A stretch of DNA of 64,000 nucleotides from Treponema pectinovorum (GTDB lineage: Bacteria; Spirochaetota; Spirochaetia; Treponematales; Treponemataceae). This document shows, piece after piece, positions 30,067 to 38,778 of the stretch (within the stretch, counting starts at the first letter, position 1; each line of letters begins with the position of its first letter). Made by a program: the position numbers and the translations under genes. The stretch covers positions 61,531 to 125,530 of the forward strand of contig NZ_UFQO01000003.1 of the NCBI RefSeq assembly GCF_900497595.1. Reading direction: 5' to 3'. A model generated the notes under the pieces. It searched no databases and had not been told where the DNA came from. It was given only the letters and a program-made list of their open reading frames with translations.

Positions 30067-30105
30067 GCCACCCTTCGTTTTTGTAAGGGTGGCTTTATTT
30101 TTTTT
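30067..30105 (+). terminator. Strong intrinsic terminator of the ribosomal superoperon
   Basis: GCCACCCTT (30067-30075) and AAGGGTGGC (30085-30093) with a nine-base loop, followed by TTTATTTTTTTTT. The rest of the gap to 30275 shows only CAAAATGAT/ATCATTTTG (30241-30262), possibly serving the convergent minus-strand gene. Confidence 0.92.
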
Positions 30106-30275
30106 TAATCGATATGTGTGCAATATGCACAAAAAAATCCCCAAATTTTGATTTTATTTTCAACTTCTCTTAATAAAATTAGCGTTTGCATTTATTTTTC
30201 AGGCAATTGACAAGTTAATCTAAAGATGAGGCTTTTATTTCAAAATGATTTTTATCATTTTGACTTAGAGACAAT

Positions 30276-32738
30276 TTACAGTTTTAAGTTTTCTCCGACT
30301 TTTGCAATTTCGACTATTGCAGATGATATTTGTTGAGTTCCTGCAGTTGTATCCTGGAGCTGACTTGAAATTGTTGATGCAGCAGAAACTTGATCTGTTA
30401 TAGACGCTTTTATGTTTTCTGAAAGACTAGAAATTGTCTTTATCGCTTTATTTGTCGAAAGAATTACTTCTTCAACCTGTTTTGTGTTTTCTGTATTTTT
30501 TTCTACCAAATCTTGAATTGCTGAAGTTGAAGAAACCGTTTGTGCAGCCAAAGATTTTACTTCTTTTGCAACAACGCTAAATCCTCTTCCGGCATCTCCA
30601 GCATGAGCTGCTTCGATAGCGGCGTTTAAAGCGAGTACATTTGTCTTTTCTGCAATGTCGTTTATCATGTGAATCGCTTTTGTTATTTCGTCAGTGCTCT
30701 GAACAAGAGTTGTTATAGAAGAGCTTGCTTCTGTAATCATCTTGTTTGCTACATCTACTGTCGAAGCCACAGTGTTAATGTTGTCGGAGATATTTTTGAT
30801 ATTGGATGTTGTTGAATCCATCGATTTTGAAATTGAATTGATATTTTCAAAAATGCGCTCCGAATGTGTCGATACGACGTCCGCTTTTTCTGTCATTGCA
30901 TGCATCGTATTTTCTAACACAGCACGGCTTTTTATCCGTTGTTCCAATAAAAGTGCGCTGTTAAGAGAGCATGAAATTTGATCGCGCAGGGTTGAATATG
31001 CAATTCCGTTGTCATCTAACGACTCAAACACGATATATCCCAAATAGCGATTTTGATAGTGTAAGGATTCGACTTCGTAAATTGCAAAGTCTCCGCTGTT
31101 ATTTATGGAATCTGGAATTATTTCGGAAGTATTGAAATTTAATCCACCTTCTGGAAGTGCAATGTGTTCACCTTTTTTTACTGCAAGCACAAGGCGGCTT
31201 GTTTGAGGAATTTGCTTGTTTTGCTCCGTGTATTTGCAATCGTTGTAAAGTGCAACATAGCAACCTGTCATTCCAAGTTTTAAAATTGATTTTTCAATCA
31301 ATTCGAGGAGTTTTGGAATATCTGAGCAGGAAAGAATATCTGTGCTTATCTGGCGCAAAACTGCTTCTTTTCTTGTTTCTAAAAGGTTTGCCTGTTTTTG
31401 AATGCGACTGTCAATTTCATCAACAAGAATTCTAGCCTGTTGGAAAAGATTTTCTGCCTTTGCATAAAACGAATTTAAAGAAGTTAATTCTTGCAAAAGA
31501 GAAATCCTTGTTGTAGAAATCATATTTTGCCAAACAAAAAACTCTTTTGATACTTTTGAAAATTTATTTAATCCTTTTGAAATCGTTTTGATGAATGCAG
31601 ATTTTGAATTTCCGTTTAAGCACTCTCCAATCAACGAGGAAATGTAACTTCCTGCAAAATCTTTAAAAAACTCTAAGCTATTTTGATTTGAAAAACGATC
31701 TTCCTGCGAAAGTTTTATTATTTTTTCTTTTAATTGATTTTGCCATGTACTAGTTTGTAATTTTTTTATGATTTGAGATTCATCAACTTGGGCGTCTTCA
31801 TTATTTTTTGCCTTAAAAAGACCTTTGCTTCTTGCCGATGAATCGTTTGCATTTTTTATGTTTTCAAAATAAGCATTTTTTACGGAAAGCGAGGTGCAAC
31901 CGCAAGATTCACCTGGAACGAGTTTTGTTTTGTATTTAAATTCCATCTCGTATGGTTGGTTATTAAAGATTGCCTTAAGCGTTTTGTATGCTTGAACACC
32001 CTGCCCGTAAAATGGCATTTCCACAGAAGTTATAGACGGATTTGACCAGGCTGCATCTTCAGTTCCGTTAAATCCACAAACTGCAACATCGCTTGGAATG
32101 TCGTAACCTCTTCGCTGCAATTCTTCCTGCGCTCCAATGGCAACATTGTCGCCTACGCCAATTACTGCTTCAAAATCTGTGCCGGGTTTTAATCCCCTTT
32201 TTAAAAATGTTTCTATGCCGTTTGCGCCATCTTTTAATGACCAATATCCACATTCGGAAATTAAATCTTTTCTTACGTCGAGATTGTGTTTTTTTAGACC
32301 TTCAAGGTATCCTTCATATCGTTCGCGTGCATATACGTGATTTTCTGGCCCTCGAATAAACGCTATTTTTTTGTAGCCATGAAATTCTACTAGATGGTCT
32401 ATCAATTCTATGATGCCTGTTTTGCAATCTGTTACGATGAGAGGTTTTCCTTCAATTTTAAAAGTCATGCAAACTAGAGGAGTTTTACTAAAACGCTTGT
32501 AATAATCATAGGTTGACTGGTCAACATCGGATGAAGCCCAAGAGATTATTCCTGCAAAAGTGTCGTCGTTTATAAGCTCATAGATTATTGAACCTGGTCC
32601 CTTGTTTAGAACTGGACCCCTAAAAGTGATTAAAGGCACCTGATCCTTTTTGCATTCAGAAACGATTCCTTTCCACATGTTTCGCCCTGTTGCATCGATT
32701 AAGGAGCGAGTTAAAAAAGTTATAATTTTTTTATTCAT
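30276..32738 (-). CDS. Cytoplasmic LacI-like sensor / GAF-like / methyl-accepting chemotaxis protein fusion
   Basis: 820 residues. Residues 1-290 match the periplasmic-binding-protein-like sensor of LacI/GalR regulators ([83 protein letters not shown]) but there is no N-terminal HTH. A helical stretch (about 320-460) and a GAF-like region (about 460-600) follow. Residues 605-820 are a chemotaxis signalling domain with the hairpin tip at about 697-720 ([31 protein letters not shown]). No signal peptide or membrane span is visible, so it should be cytosolic and couple an intracellular ligand to CheA/CheW. SD TAGGAG upstream. Divergent from livJ. Ligand unknown. Confidence 0.85.
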   Translation of the reverse strand: MNKKIITFLTRSLIDATGRNMWKGIVSECKKDQVPLITFRGPVLNKGPGSIIYELINDDTFAGIISWASSDVDQSTYDYYKRFSKTPLVCMTFKIEGKPLIVTDCKTGIIELIDHLVEFHGYKKIAFIRGPENHVYARERYEGYLEGLKKHNLDVRKDLISECGYWSLKDGANGIETFLKRGLKPGTDFEAVIGVGDNVAIGAQEELQRRGYDIPSDVAVCGFNGTEDAAWSNPSITSVEMPFYGQGVQAYKTLKAIFNNQPYEMEFKYKTKLVPGESCGCTSLSVKNAYFENIKNANDSSARSKGLFKAKNNEDAQVDESQIIKKLQTSTWQNQLKEKIIKLSQEDRFSNQNSLEFFKDFAGSYISSLIGECLNGNSKSAFIKTISKGLNKFSKVSKEFFVWQNMISTTRISLLQELTSLNSFYAKAENLFQQARILVDEIDSRIQKQANLLETRKEAVLRQISTDILSCSDIPKLLELIEKSILKLGMTGCYVALYNDCKYTEQNKQIPQTSRLVLAVKKGEHIALPEGGLNFNTSEIIPDSINNSGDFAIYEVESLHYQNRYLGYIVFESLDDNGIAYSTLRDQISCSLNSALLLEQRIKSRAVLENTMHAMTEKADVVSTHSERIFENINSISKSMDSTTSNIKNISDNINTVASTVDVANKMITEASSSITTLVQSTDEITKAIHMINDIAEKTNVLALNAAIEAAHAGDAGRGFSVVAKEVKSLAAQTVSSTSAIQDLVEKNTENTKQVEEVILSTNKAIKTISSLSENIKASITDQVSAASTISSQLQDTTAGTQQISSAIVEIAKVGENLKL

Positions 32739-33002
32739 TTAGTGTCTCCTACACTTTTCAGAAAATGAGCGAATTTATCTTATAGGACGAATCTTAAAAC
32801 AATATAAAATATTCAATTATACTAGCGGATAAGCCAGTCACTTTTGAACAAAAAATTTAATGCAAGCTTTTACTGTTATCTAATATTCCGTGTAGCAAAC
32901 GATATTACTGATTTTTATATCTTTACTAAAATTGAAAAAATAATTAGGATTTAGCACGACTAAATTATATTTAGCCACACTTAATTTTTCGGAGGAAAAT
33001 AA
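32739..33002. promoter_or_regulatory. Divergent promoter region of the receptor gene and livJ
   Basis: No gene in these 264 bases. A -10-like TATAAT for the minus gene is at 32816-32821 (reverse), with a poor -35. For livJ, TTAGGA (32944-32949), 16 bp and TATATT (32966-32971) are possible. The -10 lies within a near-palindrome CTAAATTATATTTAG (32960-32974), a possible operator. SD GGAGG precedes livJ. Confidence 0.4.
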
Positions 33003-34142
33003 ATGAAAAAAGTTTTTAAAGCTGCCGTTTTTGCAATGGCAGGTCTTATGGCTTTTACTTCTTGCGGCGAAAAATCCGCAGATACAATTAAAATTGGCGC
33101 AATAGGTCCTTATTCAGGAGCAGTTGCGGTTTACGGAACAGAATGTATAAACGGAATAAAACTTGCTGCTGAAGAAATAAACAATGCTGGTGGAATTAAC
33201 GGCAAAAAGATCGAAATAATCAGCGAGGATGACGAAGGAAATCCTGAAAAATCTGTAAATGCTTATAAAAAAATCGTGACAAAGGACAAGGCAAAACTCA
33301 TCATCGGTTCACTCACTTCTGGCTGTACAATGGCGATAACTTCTTTGGCACAGGCACAAAAAGTTTTGATGATTGCTCCTGCTGCAACAGCACCTGCTAT
33401 AACAAGTGCTGGCGATTACGTTTTTAGAGCATGCTTTATAGATCCTTTCCAAGGAACTGTTGGTGCTAAATTTGCCCTTGAATCTTTGGGCGTAAAAAAA
33501 GCTGCAATTCTTTACGACATTGGAAACGACTATTCATCTGGTTTGACAGAAAATTTTGTAAAAACTTTTACAAATGGTGGCGGAACTATCGTTGCACAGG
33601 AATCTTACAGCACTGGCGATAAAGACTTTAACGCTCAACTTACAAAAATAAAAAATGCAAAACCGGATTTTGTCTATCTTCCAGACTATTACGGAACAAT
33701 TTCGTTGATTGCAAAACAGTTGCGTGCGCAGGGAATAACAACTCCAATCGTTGGGGCAGACGGCTGGGACGGTCTTACAGTAGACGCTGGCGAAGAAGTT
33801 TTAAACGGATATTATTCTAATCACTATGCGGCAGATTCCACAGAAGGTGCGGTAAAAACTTTTGTTGACAACTTTAGAGCAAAATACGACGGAAAAACTC
33901 CTACCGCTTTTGCAGCACTCGGATACGATGCCGTTTATATGCTTAGAGATTCAATAATAAAAGCAGGCTCCAGCGACAGCACAAAAGTTAGAGATGCTCT
34001 TAAAGCACTCGATGGAAACTATGTTACAGGACATCTTACTTTTGACGAAAACAGAAATCCTGTAAAATCTGCAGTAATGGTAAAACTTGTAAAACAAGAC
34101 GGAAAATTTACCGCTGTATACAATACAACTGTTGAACCGTAA
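33003..34142 (+). CDS. livJ: Branched-chain amino acid ABC transporter, substrate-binding lipoprotein
   Basis: 379 residues. Signal peptide with lipobox AFTSC (lipid-modified Cys21) and a LivJ-type type I periplasmic-binding fold (IGAIGPYSGAVAVYGTECIN, GLTVDAGEEVLNGYYSNHY). Binds Leu/Ile/Val or related substrates outside the inner membrane for LivHMGF encoded downstream. It has its own terminator, giving separate, probably higher, expression than the permease genes. Confidence 0.93.
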   Translation: MKKVFKAAVFAMAGLMAFTSCGEKSADTIKIGAIGPYSGAVAVYGTECINGIKLAAEEINNAGGINGKKIEIISEDDEGNPEKSVNAYKKIVTKDKAKLIIGSLTSGCTMAITSLAQAQKVLMIAPAATAPAITSAGDYVFRACFIDPFQGTVGAKFALESLGVKKAAILYDIGNDYSSGLTENFVKTFTNGGGTIVAQESYSTGDKDFNAQLTKIKNAKPDFVYLPDYYGTISLIAKQLRAQGITTPIVGADGWDGLTVDAGEEVLNGYYSNHYAADSTEGAVKTFVDNFRAKYDGKTPTAFAALGYDAVYMLRDSIIKAGSSDSTKVRDALKALDGNYVTGHLTFDENRNPVKSAVMVKLVKQDGKFTAVYNTTVEP

Positions 34143-34175
34143 ATTTTGAATAAAAAATTGAATTTCTAAATTTTG

Positions 34176-34209
34176 CACCGAAGGTCAAAAGTCTTTCGGT
34201 GTTTTTTTT
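34176..34209 (+). terminator. Intrinsic terminator after livJ
   Basis: CACCGAA (34176-34182) pairs with TTCGGTG (34195-34201), followed by TTTTTTTT. Confidence 0.9.
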
Positions 34210-34447
34210 ATTTTATGGGCGGCTTTTTGCTCCATTGCATTCCGCGCCAGTATGATAATTTCTACTTACGCGTAACAGGGCTAACTTTTTATACTCGTTT
34301 TGTTTAAAAACGAATTTTTGTATGCGATAAAAAAAATTGTGTGTGTAAATAAAAATTTTTAGCCCTGATTGTAGCGGCGCGCAGCGTTGGCGTTTTTACG
34401 CCAATGGAGCGTAAGCGGAACCGCGAAAAGCAGGTTTGACTAGGGCT
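34209..34447. repeat. Composite palindromic repeat between livJ and livH
   Basis: Three parts: (i) 34212-34250, the reverse complement of the GGAGCAAAAAGCCGCCC end of the repeat found at 51.8 and 58.5 kb; (ii) CAGGGCTAA (34276-34284) and TTAGCCCTG (34359-34367), a 9-bp inverted repeat around AT-rich DNA; (iii) 34367-34441, a copy of the GGCGCG-AGCGTTGGCG...CGCCAATGGAGCG-AAGCGGAAC module, closed by AGGGCT (34442-34447), which mirrors AGCCCT at 34361. No gene. Noncoding dispersed repeat of MITE/REP type. Confidence 0.75.
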
Positions 34448-34468
34448 GTGCTCCTTATTCTCTTGCGA

Positions 34469-34497
34469 TTTACTAAATAGAGGTTTTTCCTTAGAAT
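34469..34497 (+). promoter_or_regulatory. Candidate promoter for livHMGF
   Basis: TTTACT (34469-34474), 17-bp spacer, TAGAAT (34492-34497), 30 bases before the livH TTG and downstream of the repeat. Confidence 0.5.
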
Positions 34498-34526
34498 ACT
34501 ACGGAGAAATTTGACGGAGGATAAGT

Positions 34527-35426
34527 TTGAACGCCGGATCGATTTTTGTTCAGCAACTTATCAATGGACTTTCTTTGGGAAGTATTTATGCCTTGATTGC
34601 CCTTGGTTATACGATGGTTTACGGCATTGTTAAGTTGATAAATTTTGCACATGGCGACGTTATGATGGTTGGCGCTTACGCTGGTTATTTTGTCCTGTGC
34701 GCTATGGGAACTACACCCATTGGCATGGTTTGCGCTTTTATTGTTGCTATGATTTTTTGCGGTTTGTTGAGTCTCGTCATTGAAAGACTCGCTTATAGAC
34801 CTTTGCGCAATAGTCCGAGGCTCAATTCGCTCATTACTGCGATTGCTGTTGAACTTATTTTACAGAACGTTATGAGAATTTTACCGTTTGTTGGACCTGA
34901 GCCTCGCTCGTTTCCTACACTGGCTGCTAAAAATTTTAACTTTTGTTTTGGTACGATTTCGAATGTTCAGATTATCGTAATAGTTTTGTCCGCTGCATTG
35001 ATGATTGTTTTAAACTATGTTGTAAATTATACAAAAACTGGAAAAGCGATGCGTGCTGTAAGTTTTGACCTTGGGGCTTCGAGTTTGATGGGCATCAACA
35101 TAAACAAAACGATTGCAATCACTTTTGTTATTGGCTCTGTCCTTGCTGGCGCTGGTGGCGTTTTGTATGCAACCGCTTATCCTCAAATTGACCCGATGAT
35201 GGGCTACATTCCTGGATTAAAGGCCTTTGTTGCGGCGGTTCTTGGAGGTATTGGTTCTATTCCTGGTGCGATGGTTGGTGGAATTATTCTTGGCGTTGCA
35301 GAAACTATGGTTAAAGCGTATCTTTCATCTCAATATGCGGATGCAATTTCGTACTGCATTTTGATTGTAATTCTCCTTGTAAAACCTGCTGGACTCTTGG
35401 GTAAAAAGATAAGGGTTAAGGTTTAA
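34527..35426 (+). CDS. livH: Branched-chain amino acid ABC transporter permease LivH
   Basis: 299 residues, about eight membrane spans; GLSLGSIYALIALGYTMVYG, INFAHGDVMMVGAYAGY and AVLGGIGSIPGAMVGGIILG are family marks. TTG start with GGAGG six bases upstream. First gene of the permease/ATPase operon. Confidence 0.94.
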   Translation: MNAGSIFVQQLINGLSLGSIYALIALGYTMVYGIVKLINFAHGDVMMVGAYAGYFVLCAMGTTPIGMVCAFIVAMIFCGLLSLVIERLAYRPLRNSPRLNSLITAIAVELILQNVMRILPFVGPEPRSFPTLAAKNFNFCFGTISNVQIIVIVLSAALMIVLNYVVNYTKTGKAMRAVSFDLGASSLMGININKTIAITFVIGSVLAGAGGVLYATAYPQIDPMMGYIPGLKAFVAAVLGGIGSIPGAMVGGIILGVAETMVKAYLSSQYADAISYCILIVILLVKPAGLLGKKIRVKV

Positions 35427-35436
35427 GGGGGATAAG

Positions 35437-36453
35437 ATGATTAGTTTTAAAACAAAGAATTTTGCAATTCCGTTTGTTGTTGCACTCTGTTCGATTTTGG
35501 TTCCGTTTGCTTTGATTAAACTTGGGATTATTGACGCTTATTCTTCGCAGATTTTAACTATGGCAGGCATTAACGCGACGATTGCAATTTCTGTAAATAT
35601 GGTGAGCGGCATTGTTGGTCAGCTTACTTTGGGGCAATGCGCATTTGAAGCGATTGGCGCTTATTCTGTTATTATTTTTAGTCAGGATTTGGGGCTTCCT
35701 ATTCCTGTTGCAATGCTCATTGCTCCTTTTATTGCAGCGATTTTTGGTTTTTTAATAGGCTTCCCAACTTTAAAACTCGACGGCGACTATCTTGCGATAG
35801 TAACGCTTGCTTTTGGCGAAATTGTTCGCGTTATTTTGATAAATTTAAAATCGATAACAGGCGGCGCAAACGGTAAAAGTTTAAAATACAGTTTTATGCG
35901 CGACGATTTGGATTGGGGACCTGCTCTAAGTTATGCGGTTAGTGTTGGAATGCTTATTGTTGTAATAGTTTTATTGCAGAACTTTTTGCGTTCAACTTAT
36001 GGGCGTGCAATAAAAGCGGTCAGAGAAGATGAAATTGCAGCTAATTCCAACGGAGTAAACATTTTTAAATACAAGATGATGGGTTTTGTAATTGCATCTT
36101 TTATTGGCGGTTTGGGCGGTGCGCTTTACGCTCCAATAATTGGCTTTATAAAACCAGACCTCGCTTCGTTTAACAACTCTGTAAATATGCTTATCTTTGT
36201 GGTTTTAGGCGGAATGGGCAGCATAAGCGGAACCGTCATTGCGGCGTTTGTGCTTACTTCTGTTCAAGAAGTTTTGCGATTCTTAGGAAATTACAGGCTT
36301 TTGTTCTATCCTGTCGTTTTGATTGCTGTAATGCTTTTTAGGCCACAGGGGCTTATGGGAATGAAAGAATTGAGTTTTGTTCACAGCTTTGATTTTTTTA
36401 AATCTAAAATAAAAAAATCAAAATCAAATCAAAATGGAAAAACGGGGGAGTAG
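35437..36453 (+). CDS. livM: Branched-chain amino acid ABC transporter permease LivM
   Basis: 338 residues, multi-span, with GQLTLGQCAFEAIGAYSVII, GFPTLKLDGDYLAIVTLAFG and VVLGGMGSISGTVIAAFVL. Ten bases after livH; the C-terminus ends in a Lys-rich cytosolic tail. Pairs with LivH in the membrane. Confidence 0.94.
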   Translation: MISFKTKNFAIPFVVALCSILVPFALIKLGIIDAYSSQILTMAGINATIAISVNMVSGIVGQLTLGQCAFEAIGAYSVIIFSQDLGLPIPVAMLIAPFIAAIFGFLIGFPTLKLDGDYLAIVTLAFGEIVRVILINLKSITGGANGKSLKYSFMRDDLDWGPALSYAVSVGMLIVVIVLLQNFLRSTYGRAIKAVREDEIAANSNGVNIFKYKMMGFVIASFIGGLGGALYAPIIGFIKPDLASFNNSVNMLIFVVLGGMGSISGTVIAAFVLTSVQEVLRFLGNYRLLFYPVVLIAVMLFRPQGLMGMKELSFVHSFDFFKSKIKKSKSNQNGKTGE

Positions 36454-36456
36454 GTT

Positions 36457-37260
36457 ATGAGCGAAAATGATTTAATCCTTCGTGCAGATGATATTTCTAT
36501 TGTTTTTGGCGGATTAAAAGCGGTAAGCGGATTTAGTATGGATTTGCACAGAGGCGAACTCGTTGGGCTCATAGGTCCAAATGGTGCGGGCAAGACTACT
36601 GTATTCAATATGCTTTCGGGAATTTACACGCCAACAAGCGGCAAAATATCTTTTTTTGACAAGGACGGAAAAGAAAGTCTTGTAAATAAAAAAACTCCAG
36701 CAAAGTTGAACCTTTTGGGAATTGCAAGAACTTTTCAGAATATAAGACTTTTTGGAAATCTTTCTGTAAGCGACAATGTAAGGATTGCAATGCACAGTCA
36801 AAGGCAGGTAAATCCATTTGACGTTTTGTTCCACACTAAAAGATTTTTAGAAGACGAAAAAATAATGACCATTCGCGTAAGAAAACTCTTAGCGTTGTTT
36901 GGGTTGGATAAAAAAGAGGATGAACTTTCTTCTAACTTGCCTTACGGCGAACAACGCAAACTAGAAATTTGTCGTGCGCTTGCGGCAAATCCAACTTTGC
37001 TTTTGCTCGACGAACCTGCCGCAGGAATGAATCCGCAGGAAACAAAGGAGCTGATGGATTTAATTTCGTTTATACGGAAAGAATTCAATTTGACAATTCT
37101 CTTAATTGAACACGATATGAAACTCGTTATGGGTATTTGCGAGAGGCTTTATGTTTTAAACTATGGACGGGTTTTAGCGAGCGGGCTCCCTTCTGAAATT
37201 AAGTCTAATCCGGAAGTTATAAAGGCTTATCTTGGTTCAGAAGCGGACTCTTTGGCGTAG
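36457..37260 (+). CDS. livG: Branched-chain amino acid ABC transporter ATPase LivG
   Basis: 267 residues: Walker A GPNGAGKTT, LivG-type signature LPYGEQRKLEICRAL, Walker B LLLLDEPAAGMNPQE, H-loop IEHDMKLVMGICERL. Three bases after livM. Confidence 0.95.
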   Translation: MSENDLILRADDISIVFGGLKAVSGFSMDLHRGELVGLIGPNGAGKTTVFNMLSGIYTPTSGKISFFDKDGKESLVNKKTPAKLNLLGIARTFQNIRLFGNLSVSDNVRIAMHSQRQVNPFDVLFHTKRFLEDEKIMTIRVRKLLALFGLDKKEDELSSNLPYGEQRKLEICRALAANPTLLLLDEPAAGMNPQETKELMDLISFIRKEFNLTILLIEHDMKLVMGICERLYVLNYGRVLASGLPSEIKSNPEVIKAYLGSEADSLA

Positions 37261-37293
37261 CGATTAGAGTTCATTTTTTTTATGGGAGAAAAT

Positions 37294-38010
37294 ATGGCAG
37301 ATACTATGCTTGAAGTAAAAGATTTGGTTGTAAACTACGGTGCAATTCGTGCTTTAAAAGGAATAAGTTTTGATGTTCAGCAAGGTGAAATCATCTCTCT
37401 AATCGGTTCTAATGGAGCAGGAAAAACCACGACTTTGCATTCTCTTTCTAATTTGATAAAAAAGCAGAGCGGTTCTGTTATTTTTAGAGGTGAAGATATT
37501 ACATCGCTCGCTCCTGCACAAATCGTGTACAGGGGTTTAATCCACGTTCCAGAAGGAAGACGAGTTTTTGCAAATTTGAGCGTAAAAGATAATCTCGAGA
37601 TGGGTGCATTTATACGAAACGATAAAGCCCAGATAAAAAACGATATGGAAAAAGTTTTTGAACTTTTTCCTAGAATGAAAGAACGATTGCATCAACTGGC
37701 AGGAACACTTTCTGGTGGAGAGCAGCAGATGCTTGCGATGGGGCGCGGTTTAATGGCAAATCCAAAACTGCTTTTGCTGGACGAACCGAGCATGGGGCTG
37801 GCTCCTATTTTGGTTGATGAAATTTTTGAGATAGTAAAGAAAATAAACGAAGACGGAACAACAATTCTCCTCGTTGAACAAAACGCGTACAAGGCGATGA
37901 GCATTGCAGATCGAGTTTACATTTTGGAGACCGGCAACATCGCTTCTTCTGGCGATGCAAAAGATTTAATAAACGACCCTTCTGTAAAAGCTGCCTATCT
38001 TGGTGGTTGA
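37294..38010 (+). CDS. livF: Branched-chain amino acid ABC transporter ATPase LivF
   Basis: 238 residues: Walker A GSNGAGKTT, signature LSGGEQQMLAMGRGL, Walker B LLLLDEPSMGLAP, switch VEQNAYKAMSIADRV. ATG 37294 preferred since GGGAG lies five bases before it; the ATG four codons earlier has no SD. Confidence 0.94.
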   Translation: MADTMLEVKDLVVNYGAIRALKGISFDVQQGEIISLIGSNGAGKTTTLHSLSNLIKKQSGSVIFRGEDITSLAPAQIVYRGLIHVPEGRRVFANLSVKDNLEMGAFIRNDKAQIKNDMEKVFELFPRMKERLHQLAGTLSGGEQQMLAMGRGLMANPKLLLLDEPSMGLAPILVDEIFEIVKKINEDGTTILLVEQNAYKAMSIADRVYILETGNIASSGDAKDLINDPSVKAAYLGG

Positions 38011-38075
38011 TTTTTGAATGACTGGGACTTAAAATTATGACTGAGCAAAAAGTATAAAAAAAGGGAGGCTATTAT

Positions 38076-38723
38076 ATGAAAGTTAGCGACTTTATGAGCA
38101 AAAATCCAATTTACATTTCTCCGGAAACTTCTGTTACAGACGCAAAGGCATTGATGGTTAAAGAAAAAATAAGCAAATTACCAATTCTTGATAAATCAAA
38201 CAAATTGATTGGAATTGTTACAAAAAACGATCTCTTAAAAGCAGGTCCTTCTAGTGCATCGACCCTGGACATTTACGAATTGGGATATCTTCTTTCAAAA
38301 CTCAAAGTTGAAAAAATAATGGTAAAAAAAGTAAGAACTGTAGATGCAGACGAAGTTGTTGAAGAGGCCGCAAGAATAATGGCGGACGAAAAAATTGGCT
38401 GTCTACCTGTTATGAAAGACAATATCTTAACAGGAATTATTACAGAAGTTGACCTTTTTGGTGCTTTTATAACTATGTTTGGCGCTCGCTATCCTGGAGT
38501 TAGAGCCGTTGTTGAATTGGCGGAAAAACCTGGCGAACTTGCGCGCATCGCAGAAGCGGTTGCTGCTAAAAACGGAAATATTGTATCTCTCGTAACTTCT
38601 GAAGGTTGCGATGTTTCAAAGAGAACTGTTACGATGAAGATTGGAAATTTAGATTTGCCTGCTGTAAAAGAAATAATCTCTTCTCTTAATATAGAAATTC
38701 TTGATATAAGGCAGACAAAATAA
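38076..38723 (+). CDS. CBS-pair and ACT domain protein (AcuB-like), probable amino-acid/nucleotide sensor
   Basis: 215 residues. Two CBS motifs (VSDFMSKNPIYISPETSVTD and VEKIMVKKVRTVDADEVVEE) occupy about 1-135 and an ACT-type domain (VRAVVELAEKPGELARIAEA) 140-215. CBS pairs bind adenosyl ligands and ACT domains bind amino acids. GGGAGG SD; 65 bases after livF in the same direction suggests regulation linked to branched-chain amino acid status, but no output domain is present. Confidence 0.8.
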   Translation: MKVSDFMSKNPIYISPETSVTDAKALMVKEKISKLPILDKSNKLIGIVTKNDLLKAGPSSASTLDIYELGYLLSKLKVEKIMVKKVRTVDADEVVEEAARIMADEKIGCLPVMKDNILTGIITEVDLFGAFITMFGARYPGVRAVVELAEKPGELARIAEAVAAKNGNIVSLVTSEGCDVSKRTVTMKIGNLDLPAVKEIISSLNIEILDIRQTK

Positions 38724-38778
38724 ACTCCGATTCTTTTTTTTATGGACGGCACAGGCGGACGAGCATTATTTTATATAT

